Source of the DNA: SAT2750 sp964476375
GTDB taxonomy: Bacteria > Planctomycetota > Planctomycetia > Pirellulales > Pirellulaceae
Direction of reading: 5' to 3'
NCBI GenBank assembly: GCA_964476375.1
Contig: CAYYZW010000081.1
Span: 1 to 12,648, forward strand
Length of the DNA: 12,648 nt
The stretch's first letter is position 1, and each line of letters starts with the position of its first letter. This document shows, in pieces, positions 1-7,737 of the stretch. The position numbers were made by a program, and so were the translations under genes. Under the pieces are notes generated by a model that worked only from the letters and a program-made list of their open reading frames with translations, had not been told where the DNA came from and did not search any database.

Positions 1-2870
1 GGGGCCGCGTCCTGGCGGATGCCCAGGAGCTGCTGGACGGCCCGATTATCATTGGTTTAACAGCAACGCCGCCGGACCGAAAAGGGAAGGCCATGGCGGA
101 TCTCTGCCGGTACGATGCTTTTTTCGGGCCGATTGACTACCAGGTCCCGCTGCCGGCTGTTGTCAAGGACGGGTTCCTGGCACCCTACCAGGATCTCGTC
201 TATTTTGTCCGCCCCACGACCGAGGAACTCAGCTACATCGCCAATGCAGACGATGCACTGACTGCCCTGGTCGAGGAACTCTGCAAGCCATTCGAGGTGC
301 CCCTCGAGGAGGGCGACCCCCCGCCTGCAATTCCGCTGCCCGACTGGATCGAGACGGTCCTTTCCGAGTTTCGACTCGGGACCACGACCGTTTCAAGCTG
401 GCACGAGTTTGAGCGCCGCGATCCCGTCTTTGCCGAGCATGGCCCGCTGTTTCTCAAGGGAATCGGGCGCACGCTGGAGGCCCACATCCCGGATCTTCCA
501 CTCCCGGTAGCCTGGGTTGTTCCGGGCATCCCGGATGATATTGAAACCCTGGCACCGGTGCTGGATCGCTATATCCGGCATGCCCTGCGGAGAAGTGAAC
601 AGCCGGCAGATCACGAGCGAGCGGAAAAGGCAATTCGGATCCTGCGTTCACTGGGAGTGCAGGTAACCGAGACCGGGACCCAGGCCTGCGCCTCTCCGAT
701 GTCCCGCGTGATGGCCTATTCCAAGAGCAAGACCGAGGCCCTGGTACCGATCCTTACCGAGGAGATGCGCTGCCTGGGGGATGGGATTCGGGCGGTGGTG
801 ATTACCGATTACGAGAAGACCTCGGCAATTATTGATGAGATCCGGCACCTGCTGGATGAGGAGTCGGGTGGGGCCATTGCCGCTTTTAAGAAATTACTTA
901 CCGATGAGGTGACCGACCGCCTGGATCCGGTCCTGGTGACAGGATCGACCGTGTTGATTGATGATGACCTGGCTGAGAGATTTCTGGCAACCTCCCGGGA
1001 GTGGCTCAAGAGCCATGGGGGAGATGTGGAGTTAACGACCGAGAAGCATGATGGCTTTGTCATGGTCCGGGGCAAGGGGGGCAACTGGGCGCCGCGGCTC
1101 TATGTGCGGATGATCACGGAACTCTTTCAGCAGGGGGTGACCCGCTGCCTGGTTGGGACGCGTGGATTGCTGGGGGAGGGCTGGGATGCCAGCCGGATTA
1201 ATGTACTGCTGGATCTCACTGCGGCGACGACCACGATGACGGTGAACCAGCTGCGGGGACGTTCGATTCGCCTGGATTCTCATGATCCGAACAAGCTGGC
1301 ACACAACTGGGATGTAATCTGCCTGGCACCGGAGTTTCGCAAGGGCCTGGATGATTACGCGCGTTTCGCCAAGAAACATAATGCCACCTATGGTGTCTGT
1401 GAGGATGGGGCCATTGAGAAAGGTCCGGGGCATGTGCATGCGGCTTTTACCCGCCTGAAGCCCGAGAAAGTGGAAGGGGCCGCGACGGCGATCAACGAGG
1501 AGATGATGGGCCGTGTCTCTCGCAGGGAGCATGCCAGGAACCAGTGGGGGATCGGTGAACCGTACCAGGGAAAACCGGTCCAGACGACCGAGTGCGGGGG
1601 GATCTGTGAGACGGGAAACGGCGGTTTCCCCCCTTTCTCGAAAAACAGGATTCCCTGGTCCAACCGGTCTCTTGCTGCGGCGATTGGCGAGGCGGTACTG
1701 ATGGCCCTGGATGAACTGGGCCTGATTGCCGACACCGGTGTCAACTCGGTCAAGGCACGGCAGCCGTGGCGAGAAAAAGAATCTCCCCTGACCGTGCGGG
1801 AACGGGCCGGAGGATACGTGCGGGTGTTCCTGGAAGATGCGGACGAGGAATCTGCCGAGGTTTTTAACCAGGCGCTCCGCGAGGTGCTGGGGCCGATCGA
1901 GAACCCCCGTTATGTGATACCCCGGCATATTGATATTGCCCACCATAACCTGCTCTCCAGGTTGTTACCCGGGGCGTTGGGTCGATTTTTTATCCGTTAT
2001 GACCAGAAGCTCGCCATGCTGCACACGGTTCCAGGCGTGCTGGCACGGAACAGGGAGAGCGTGGCCGTATTTCAGAAACACTGGAACACGCAGGTCAGCC
2101 CGGGCAATGCAGTGTTTGCCCTGCGTGACGAGGGAAAAGAATTGCTGGAGGAAGCACGACGAAACGGGCAGGTCCCGCAGACGACCGTCCATGGCAAGGA
2201 GATTTACCTGGCAGGAGAAAAGGGTTCTGCTGGCAGGCAGCCGGAGTGGGCCGAGTCGGTCATGGAGGAGGAGCCCGCGACGGCCACCCCTGCACCTGCT
2301 CCGCCAGCCCCCGTGGCACCCGCACCGACCGTGCCTGCTTCATCGGTTTCAGCCCCGGAGGAACCGGCACCACCTGTTCCGGCGGAAGTCGTGCCACCCA
2401 CTCCTGCTTCTGTTCCTCCCCCGCCGGCTCCTGCCGAAGCGGTTCCTCCTGCCGCGGATAACAGGAAGCAGGGTGCTCCCAGGCCACGGCCGCAGCCACT
2501 GCAGCTCGAGCCAATCAGTTCAGGGCCGGTTAGTGTGGATCCGGTCAACACGGGAGCAGAGTTGAGCATCGCCGAGATGGCAAAATTGTTCAAGCACCAT
2601 ATCCAGCAGGTTGGAATTCGCTGCTTTCCCTCCAATGCAGCGTCGCGATGGGAGATTGTGAACGTCGAGCAGAAAGAGGGAGTTTACTGGGTGGAGACAG
2701 TTTCGACACCGAGCGTTGGTTTTCCGCGGATCAAGTTTGTCATGACGGCAGCGGATCCGGAGGCCATTATTGCCGGATACTGTCTTGATGAGGAAGGATG
2801 GAGCCTCCTGTTTACCGCTCCTGGCGGTTACGAGCGTGTTCCGACCATCGTGGCGGACCTGGCAAGATAA
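1..2870 (+). CDS. SF2 DEAD/DEAH-type helicase, 5'-truncated
   Basis: The frame is open from base 3, and the 30 codons before the ATG at 93 already encode helicase sequence, including GLTATPPDR, a motif III (LTATP) signature. The ATG at 93 is therefore internal, and the Walker A and DExx motifs lie upstream of the window. Counting from that ATG, domain 2 follows: a motif IV-like strand near residue 234, motif V (GTRGLLGEGWDA, about 352-365) and motif VI (QLRGRSIR, about 386-393). This order is that of ATP-dependent SF2 nucleic-acid translocases of the type III restriction/UvrB-like group. After about residue 400 there is a long region I do not recognise, a Pro/Ala/Val-rich linker (about 728-790) and a final domain of about 120 residues of unknown function. 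The protein is probably cytoplasmic. Its substrate cannot be read from the sequence. No restriction, methylase or defence partner is visible downstream; the next gene is convergent msrB. I am sure of the helicase class, not of the role. Confidence 0.88.
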   Translation, partial: GRVLADAQELLDGPIIIGLTATPPDRKGKAMADLCRYDAFFGPIDYQVPLPAVVKDGFLAPYQDLVYFVRPTTEELSYIANADDALTALVEELCKPFEVPLEEGDPPPAIPLPDWIETVLSEFRLGTTTVSSWHEFERRDPVFAEHGPLFLKGIGRTLEAHIPDLPLPVAWVVPGIPDDIETLAPVLDRYIRHALRRSEQPADHERAEKAIRILRSLGVQVTETGTQACASPMSRVMAYSKSKTEALVPILTEEMRCLGDGIRAVVITDYEKTSAIIDEIRHLLDEESGGAIAAFKKLLTDEVTDRLDPVLVTGSTVLIDDDLAERFLATSREWLKSHGGDVELTTEKHDGFVMVRGKGGNWAPRLYVRMITELFQQGVTRCLVGTRGLLGEGWDASRINVLLDLTAATTTMTVNQLRGRSIRLDSHDPNKLAHNWDVICLAPEFRKGLDDYARFAKKHNATYGVCEDGAIEKGPGHVHAAFTRLKPEKVEGAATAINEEMMGRVSRREHARNQWGIGEPYQGKPVQTTECGGICETGNGGFPPFSKNRIPWSNRSLAAAIGEAVLMALDELGLIADTGVNSVKARQPWREKESPLTVRERAGGYVRVFLEDADEESAEVFNQALREVLGPIENPRYVIPRHIDIAHHNLLSRLLPGALGRFFIRYDQKLAMLHTVPGVLARNRESVAVFQKHWNTQVSPGNAVFALRDEGKELLEEARRNGQVPQTTVHGKEIYLAGEKGSAGRQPEWAESVMEEEPATATPAPAPPAPVAPAPTVPASSVSAPEEPAPPVPAEVVPPTPASVPPPPAPAEAVPPAADNRKQGAPRPRPQPLQLEPISSGPVSVDPVNTGAELSIAEMAKLFKHHIQQVGIRCFPSNAASRWEIVNVEQKEGVYWVETVSTPSVGFPRIKFVMTAADPEAIIAGYCLDEEGWSLLFTAPGGYERVPTIVADLAR

Positions 2871-2918
2871 GATGCCGCCGTGGTGTGTCCTTGGCATCCT
2901 TCCTGCGGCCAGGGAGAC

Positions 2919-3332
2919 TCAGTCCTGGCGAGGCTGGAGAACATCCGGGGGTGATTCGCCGTCAGGAACGAAGATGATCGAGAGCGAGTTCACGCAGTGT
3001 CGCGTGTTCTTGTCCGTCATTGCTTCACCGAGGAAAACGTGGCCCAGGTGCCCGTCGCAGTTATGACAGACAATCTCGGTGCGGCGACCGTCGGGATCCG
3101 GATGGCGATCGACCGCGCCGGGGATCTCGTCATCGAAACTGGGCCATCCGCAGTGGCTGTCAAACTTGTCGGACGACTCGTAGAGTGCTGCATTGCAGCG
3201 GCGGCAGATATATGTTCCCAGGTCCTTCCTGGTTGTGTATTCACCACTAAAGGGTGCCTCGGTTCCCTTCTGCTCAATGACATGCTCTTCCTCGGCCGTC
3301 AGTTTGTTGTAGGCTTGTTCTTCCACGATCAT
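2919..3332 (-). CDS. msrB: Peptide-methionine (R)-S-oxide reductase MsrB
   Basis: MsrB reduces the R epimer of methionine sulfoxide in proteins and so repairs oxidative damage. The 137-residue product is a complete single-domain MsrB. It has the entry motif GTEAPFSGEY (23-32), two zinc CxxC pairs (C43/C46 and C89/C92), the segment FDSHCGWPSF with the probable resolving Cys61, GHLGHVF (94-100), and the catalytic Cys113 in RHCVNS. No signal peptide is seen, so it is probably cytoplasmic. The ATG is preceded by GAGGAG at only 2 nt, but there is no other in-frame ATG near the N-terminus and the family-typical motifs begin about 20 residues in. It converges on the helicase gene, whose stop is 48 nt away, and diverges from the metalloprotease-sulfatase cluster. 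No MsrA gene is present in the window. Confidence 0.95.
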   Translation of the reverse strand: MIVEEQAYNKLTAEEEHVIEQKGTEAPFSGEYTTRKDLGTYICRRCNAALYESSDKFDSHCGWPSFDDEIPGAVDRHPDPDGRRTEIVCHNCDGHLGHVFLGEAMTDKNTRHCVNSLSIIFVPDGESPPDVLQPRQD

Positions 3333-3481
3333 GACTCCTCACCGCACCGGTCCTCGGTCGGGATGTCACGTGACTCCCGGGTGTTTTCAGGCCCCATTTA
3401 AGCAGCCCCGCGGAGCTTCCACAACAACCTGGAGATCCAGCAGGGAATTCCGCACCGGTGGCTTTGAAAAGCTCGGGATTT

Positions 3482-3502
3482 AGCGGAAAATAGTTCTCCG
3501 CT
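3482..3502. repeat. Small inverted repeat in the leader of the metalloprotease gene
   Basis: AGCGGA (3482-3487) and TCCGCT (3497-3502) are perfect 6-bp complements around a 9-nt A/T-rich loop, ending 23 nt before the ATG at 3526. It could be an operator half-site pair or an RNA hairpin in the 5' leader. The stem is short and could be chance. Confidence 0.25.
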
Positions 3503-3513
3503 TACGACATCCC

Positions 3514-3518
3514 GGGAG
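3514..3518 (+). promoter_or_regulatory. Ribosome binding site that decides the metalloprotease start
   Basis: GGGAG lies 7 nt before the ATG at 3526 but only 1 nt before the in-frame TTG at 3520. This favours the ATG, which also gives a clean signal peptide beginning MSRPRS. Confidence 0.6.
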
Positions 3519-3525
3519 ATTGCTC

Positions 3526-4704
3526 ATGTCACGTCCACGGTCCTTGCCGTTCTGGGTCGGTTTCTTTCTGACAGCAAGCTGTGTGCCTGCCTGGTCGGCC
3601 GACCCGGCCTACCAGGTTCAACCGCTGACCGATGCGCAGGCAGCGGAGTACAAGCTGGCCCCGTCCTTTTACAAGAAGTGTACCGAGGTGCAAGAGATCC
3701 TGATCGCGACATCCGAAAAGGTCTCTGACTTTGCGCACCTGGAAACCGCTTACCTGTTTGACCAGATCATGCGGAGTATCGATGTGGAGGTGGCTGGCAG
3801 GATTCGTCAGCAAAAAGTTCTCTGTATCCTGGTGGCACATAATGAGTTTACCTCCGACGTGCCCCAGTTCACCTCGAACAAGACGGGCAAGGAGCTTGAT
3901 TTTTATAACTGGCGGAGCCGGGGATTCCTGACCAGGAAAGAGAATCGTCCGGTTGTCCTGTTTGCCGAGGAAGATGTCCTGGAATACGAGGGGGGGATGC
4001 AACTGGAGAGCATCCTGATTCATGAATTCGGCCATGTGATTCACGGTGCCGGGTTTAACGAGCAGCAGCAACAGCGGCTCACCGATTGCTTTGAGCGGGC
4101 CAGGGCCAAGGCGATCTGGAATGACGGTCGGGCAGCCCAGCGCTACCGCCGCGTGAAAAGTGAGACTCCGGTCAGCCTCTTGGATGCCCTTCAGGATTCC
4201 TTTCCCGATCAGTCGCCTGGGTTGATTCGCAATTGCCTCAAGCACGGGGACATCCTGGTCAACGGCAGGGGAACCAGGCCGGGGGTCAGGGTGACCGTGA
4301 AGGACAAGGTGCTGATCCATTTTGGGGGCCCCAAGGAATGCTATGCCCACAAGAACCGGGCGGAGTACTGGGCCGAGGTGCTCCAGTGCTGGTACGACAC
4401 CAATCGCACCATGGACCACGATCACAATCACATTCACACCCGGGAGCAACTCAAGGCGTATGATCCGGCCGCAGCCCGGTTATGCGCCGACGTGCTGGGA
4501 GATTCCGAGTGGCGTTTTGTCTCACCACGCCTGCGGGCGGGCAAGGACCACCTGGCAGGATATGATCCCGCCACGGCCCCCAGGGTGGTCGACCCGGTTC
4601 ATATTGAGAACGCGGCTTATGATTATTACGACAAGTACTGGAACGATTACTGGCAGCGACTGGAAGAAAAGTACGCGACAAAATCCGGTGTTCGCAGGAA
4701 GTAA
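3526..4704 (+). CDS. Secreted zinc metalloprotease with lethal-factor-like active site and an S4-like insert
   Basis: The product has 392 residues. It starts with a signal peptide (charged MSRPR, hydrophobic core, probable cleavage after AWS near residue 24), so it is exported. The zinc motif is HEFGH (His166, Glu167, His170). Downstream, ECYAHKNRAEYWAE supplies Glu280 as probable third ligand and Tyr273 seven residues before it, the spacing I recall for Tyr728/Glu735 of anthrax lethal factor; this points to a clan MA protease with a Glu third ligand. Between these halves (about 216-266) is a segment resembling an S4 domain (LIRNCLKHGDILVNG and what follows). After the active site come a His-rich run (DHDHNHIH, 297-304) and TREQLKAYDP. 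From memory, the N-terminal FYKK region and the EYWAE and TREQLKAYDP regions resemble a family of uncharacterised secreted planctomycete proteins. The mature chain has seven cysteines. The gene is first in a close cluster with two sulfatases, 39 nt upstream of the first. Substrate unknown. Confidence 0.8.
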   Translation: MSRPRSLPFWVGFFLTASCVPAWSADPAYQVQPLTDAQAAEYKLAPSFYKKCTEVQEILIATSEKVSDFAHLETAYLFDQIMRSIDVEVAGRIRQQKVLCILVAHNEFTSDVPQFTSNKTGKELDFYNWRSRGFLTRKENRPVVLFAEEDVLEYEGGMQLESILIHEFGHVIHGAGFNEQQQQRLTDCFERARAKAIWNDGRAAQRYRRVKSETPVSLLDALQDSFPDQSPGLIRNCLKHGDILVNGRGTRPGVRVTVKDKVLIHFGGPKECYAHKNRAEYWAEVLQCWYDTNRTMDHDHNHIHTREQLKAYDPAAARLCADVLGDSEWRFVSPRLRAGKDHLAGYDPATAPRVVDPVHIENAAYDYYDKYWNDYWQRLEEKYATKSGVRRK

Positions 4705-4743
4705 GGGATTTCGTCGAAACCCGTTCCACAGGGGGAACCCACC

Positions 4744-6204
4744 ATGACCCGCTTGATGCGATCTGTCGTGCTTGCCACGCTGCTGGGACCCGTCTGGATG
4801 GCCATCAGCGGGGAGGCAGCAGAAACCGGGAAAATGAACGTGCTGTTCATTATCTCGGATGACCTGACAGCCACGGCTCTTTCCTGCTATGGGAACAGGG
4901 TCTGTCAGACTCCCCATATCGACCGTATTGCTGCCAGCGGGACACGTTTCACTCGCGCCTATTGCCAGGGAACCTACTGTGGTCCCTCTCGGGCGTCGTT
5001 CATGTCCGGTTACTACCCTCATGCGACCGGTGTGCTTGGATATGTCAGCCCCCGGCCGGCGATCGGTGACCGGGCCACCTGGTCAGAGCATTTCAAGAAT
5101 GCCGGTTACTACACGGCGCGGGTCAGCAAGATTTACCACATGGGAGTCCCGGGAGGTATTGAAAAAGGGACGGACGGGGCCGATGACCCGGCTTCCTGGA
5201 CCGAGAAATTCAACAGCAGGGGGCCCGAGTGGAAAGCACCTGGGAAGGGAGAGACGCTGGAGGGGAACCCGGATGGGAAAAAACCGGTGGTCGGAGGAAA
5301 CACGTTTGTCGTGGTGGAGGCGGATGGTGATGACCTGGTCCATTCCGATGGCCGGACAGCGGCCAAGGCGGTGGAGTTGATCGAAAAGCACAGGGAAGAC
5401 ACTTTCTGGCTGGGCGTCGGATTTGTCCGGCCCCACGTCCCCTTTGTTGCTCCAGCTTCTTACTATCCCCCCTTCCTGCCCTACAGCACGATGAAGTTGC
5501 CGGAGAAAGTGCCGGGTGACTGGGATGACATCCCCAGGGCCGGCATCAACTACAAGACCAGCGTGAACATGAAGATGGATAAACGCCGGCAGAAGAAAGC
5601 GGTTGGCGGGTACTATGCCTCGGTCGCTTACATGGATGCGCAGGTTGGCAAGGTGATGGCCGCGCTGCGCGACAACGGCCTCGAGGACAAGACGATCGTG
5701 ATTTTTACCAGTGACCACGGTTACCACCTGGGGGAACATGATTTCTGGGCCAAGGGCAGCCTGCGTGACGAATCGGCGGGCGTGCCGCTGATCATCAGCG
5801 TGCCGGGCAAGAAGCCGGCTGTCTGTGATTCGTTCACGGAACTGCTGGACCTCTATCCCACCGTTGCCAGCCTCTGTGGCCTTGAACCCCAGGCGCGGCT
5901 GCAGGGAAAGGATATCTCGCGGATGCTGGATGATCCCGGTTACCGTGTGCGGGAGACAGCTTTCAGCGTGGCACCGGCTCGCAAGGGGTTCTTGCTGCGG
6001 GACAAGAGGTGGGCTTACATCCAGTACGGGGAGAATGCCGCCGGGGGCGCGGAGCTGTTTGATATGAAGAAAGATCCGGGCCAGTTTACCAACCTGGCCA
6101 CCCATCCCCGCTTTGCCGAGACGGCCGCACGTTACCGGGACAAGCTGGCGATGAAGCTCAAGGAGGTTCGGGATAATGACCTGGATCCTCCCGTATCCAA
6201 GTAA
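4744..6204 (+). CDS. Secreted formylglycine sulfatase, iduronate-2-sulfatase-like
   Basis: A type I sulfatase of 486 residues that hydrolyses sulfate esters, probably on a sulfated polysaccharide. A signal peptide covers about residues 1-26. The core follows: NVLFIISDD with metal-binding Asp39/Asp40; YCGPSRASFMSG with Cys79 as the residue oxidised to formylglycine (canonical CxPSR); and SDHGYHLGEH with Asp324/His325 as metal ligands, followed by the conserved Lys of WAKGS. Segments such as VGFVRPHVPF and YYASVAYMDAQVGKV match the layout of human iduronate-2-sulfatase, so SulfAtlas subfamily S1_7 is my best guess. The exact sugar cannot be read from sequence. GGGGGA lies 7 nt before the ATG. 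Maturation needs a formylglycine-generating enzyme, not present here. It lies between the metalloprotease and a second sulfatase, suggesting joint attack on a sulfated glycan or glycoprotein. Confidence 0.93.
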   Translation: MTRLMRSVVLATLLGPVWMAISGEAAETGKMNVLFIISDDLTATALSCYGNRVCQTPHIDRIAASGTRFTRAYCQGTYCGPSRASFMSGYYPHATGVLGYVSPRPAIGDRATWSEHFKNAGYYTARVSKIYHMGVPGGIEKGTDGADDPASWTEKFNSRGPEWKAPGKGETLEGNPDGKKPVVGGNTFVVVEADGDDLVHSDGRTAAKAVELIEKHREDTFWLGVGFVRPHVPFVAPASYYPPFLPYSTMKLPEKVPGDWDDIPRAGINYKTSVNMKMDKRRQKKAVGGYYASVAYMDAQVGKVMAALRDNGLEDKTIVIFTSDHGYHLGEHDFWAKGSLRDESAGVPLIISVPGKKPAVCDSFTELLDLYPTVASLCGLEPQARLQGKDISRMLDDPGYRVRETAFSVAPARKGFLLRDKRWAYIQYGENAAGGAELFDMKKDPGQFTNLATHPRFAETAARYRDKLAMKLKEVRDNDLDPPVSK

Positions 6205-6224
6205 GTTTTTTTCAGGGGAAGCTC

Positions 6225-7712
6225 ATGGTCTCTTTCCGGTTTTTGCATCTCCTGGCAGCCGCCCTCCCTGTCCTGCTGTCCGGCCCGGGCACCGCCCGCC
6301 TGGCGGCGGAAGAGGATCGGCCCAACATTGTCTGGATCGTGGTGGAGGACATGTCCCTGCCATTTGGTTGTTACGGTGAAAAGGATATCCAGACCCCCAA
6401 CGTGGATGCCCTGGCCCGGGATGGCCTCCGCTTTGACCGGGCCTTTGTCACGGCGCCGGTCTGCAGCACCTGTCGGTCGGCCCTGGTTACCGGCATGTAC
6501 CAGACCTCGATTGGTGCCCAGCATCATCGAAGTGGTCGAGGAGAGCAGAAGATCTCGTTGACGGTCGGGGTAGTCACGGAAAAGCGATTGTTACAGCAGG
6601 CAGGCTACTTCACCGCCAACGGGAGTTTTACAGGGACGCGCGACAAGGCCCCCCCCCGGGAGGCACCTCGCAAGGCCGGCAAGACAGACTCCAACCTCCA
6701 GTACGACAACTCGATCTACGATTCCCACCATTTTTCTCACCGACAACCGGGGCAGCCGTTCTTTGCCCAGTACCAGCTGCGTGGTGGCAAGGGGCGGAAT
6801 GTTCCCACGCCGAAGCCGATCGTGGCGGAGAAAGTGACACTGCCGGTCTATTACCCCGATGACGAGGTGATCCGTTCGGACTGGGCCCTCTACCTCAATT
6901 CCGCCATGAACACGGACCTGGAGGTGGGACGAATTCTCACCCAGCTGAAGGAGGCCGGAGAACTGGAGAAGACGGTCATCTTTTTTATCACCGACCATGG
7001 AGTGAGCCATGCTCGCGGAAAACAGTTCATGTACGAGGAAGGGGTGCGAATTCCACTGATCGTGCGGGGCCCGGGAATCAAGGCGGGGAAGGTGAGGGAG
7101 GACCTGGTCCTGCAGATCGACCTGGCCGCCACGTCCCTGGCGCTGGCGGGGATCGAGATTCCCGAGAGCATGCAGGGAGTGGATCTCCTGGCTGAGGATT
7201 ACCAGCCGCGGAAGTACGTCGTCTCGGCCCGGGATCGTTGTGATGAGACGGTAGACCGGATGCGGGCCGTGCGGACGGAGAACTTCAAGTACATCCGCAA
7301 CTTTTACCCCCAGCGGCCTTACCTGCAGCCAAACACGTACAAGGACAACAAGCCGATCATCCGGCAGATGCGCGCCCTGCATGAGGCCGGCATGCTGGAT
7401 CAGAACCAGGCACGGATCATGGCCCTGGTTCGGCCAGCGGAGGAACTCTATGACCTTCGCAGCGATCCGGACGAGCTGAAAAACATCGCCAGTGCCAGGC
7501 GAGGGCGTCACGTGCTGGCCGAGCATCGGGCGATGCTGGAGAAATGGATGGTCCAGACCGGTGATCAGGGAGCGACTCCCGAATCGGCTACCATGTATGA
7601 CAGCGACATGAAGGTCTACCTGGACACGATCAAGGTCCGTCGCCCTGAACGGCTGGAAGAAATCAGTCGCAACGTGGCACTAATGAAACGATGGGCAAGC
7701 GAAGGCAAATAG
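6225..7712 (+). CDS. Secreted sulfatase with atypical CSTCR core (N-sulfoglucosamine sulfohydrolase-like)
   Basis: The 495-residue product has a signal peptide (about residues 1-28, cleavage probably near RLAA). It has NIVWIVVEDM, where the usual DD pair is ED, and a metal-binding TDHG (Asp257/His258). The formylglycine site reads VCSTCRSALVTG, with Cys80 at the position normally converted to formylglycine; the usual CxPSR is here C-S-T-C-R, with Thr in place of Pro and Cys in place of Ser. The rest of the active-site helix (RSALVTG) and the C-terminal ELYDLRSDPDE are normal for sulfatases. The YQTSIGAQHHRS region after the helix resembles planctomycete proteins usually named heparan N-sulfatase or arylsulfatase A-like, so an N- or O-sulfated glycan is likely but unproven. 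AGGGGA stands 5 nt before the ATG, and the gene follows the first sulfatase by 20 nt. Confidence 0.9.
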   Translation: MVSFRFLHLLAAALPVLLSGPGTARLAAEEDRPNIVWIVVEDMSLPFGCYGEKDIQTPNVDALARDGLRFDRAFVTAPVCSTCRSALVTGMYQTSIGAQHHRSGRGEQKISLTVGVVTEKRLLQQAGYFTANGSFTGTRDKAPPREAPRKAGKTDSNLQYDNSIYDSHHFSHRQPGQPFFAQYQLRGGKGRNVPTPKPIVAEKVTLPVYYPDDEVIRSDWALYLNSAMNTDLEVGRILTQLKEAGELEKTVIFFITDHGVSHARGKQFMYEEGVRIPLIVRGPGIKAGKVREDLVLQIDLAATSLALAGIEIPESMQGVDLLAEDYQPRKYVVSARDRCDETVDRMRAVRTENFKYIRNFYPQRPYLQPNTYKDNKPIIRQMRALHEAGMLDQNQARIMALVRPAEELYDLRSDPDELKNIASARRGRHVLAEHRAMLEKWMVQTGDQGATPESATMYDSDMKVYLDTIKVRRPERLEEISRNVALMKRWASEGK

Positions 7713-7724
7713 GCCGGGCCCCCG

Positions 7725-7730
7725 GGGGAG
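7725..7730 (+). promoter_or_regulatory. Ribosome binding site that decides the deacylase start
   Basis: GGGGAG lies 7 nt before the ATG at 7738 but only 1 nt before the in-frame ATG at 7732. The downstream ATG therefore has the workable spacing, the same as that seen for the neighbouring sulfatase at 4744. Confidence 0.6.
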
Positions 7731-7737
7731 TATGGCA

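Larger units (their letters stand above)
3333..3525. promoter_or_regulatory. Divergent intergenic region between msrB and the protease-sulfatase cluster
   Basis: About 190 bp separate the divergent starts of msrB and the metalloprotease gene, so promoters for both directions should lie here. I found no convincing -35/-10 pair. TTGAAA at 3464-3469 resembles a -35 box for the plus strand, but the hexamer 17 nt on (AAAATA) is a poor -10. The segment also carries a small inverted repeat (3482-3502) listed separately. Confidence 0.4.

Noticed and set aside
1032..1946. Minus-strand open frame (304 codons) opposite the helicase
   Set aside because: Antisense to clear helicase motifs V and VI, with no domain signature of its own; a shadow frame.
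1..2870. Helicase as part of a restriction or phage-defence system
   Set aside because: The only neighbours visible are msrB and the secretion-type cluster. No nuclease, methylase or other defence gene is present in the window, though the upstream side is unseen.
2871..2898. Inverted repeat GATGCC/GGCATC after the helicase stop as a terminator
   Set aside because: Only 6 bp of stem with a 16-nt loop and no T-run; too weak to call.
3520..3525. TTG at 3520 as start of the metalloprotease gene
   Set aside because: The GGGAG site is only 1 nt away from it but 7 nt from the ATG at 3526.
5083..6105. Long minus-strand open frame (340 codons) opposite the first sulfatase
   Set aside because: It is antisense to a gene with full sulfatase motifs, has no recognisable motif and no ribosome binding site I could find, and is the usual shadow frame of high-GC coding DNA.
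7719..7728. CCCCCGGGGG palindrome before the deacylase gene as a regulatory site
   Set aside because: It has no loop, overlaps the ribosome binding site, and is expected in GC-rich spacer sequence.
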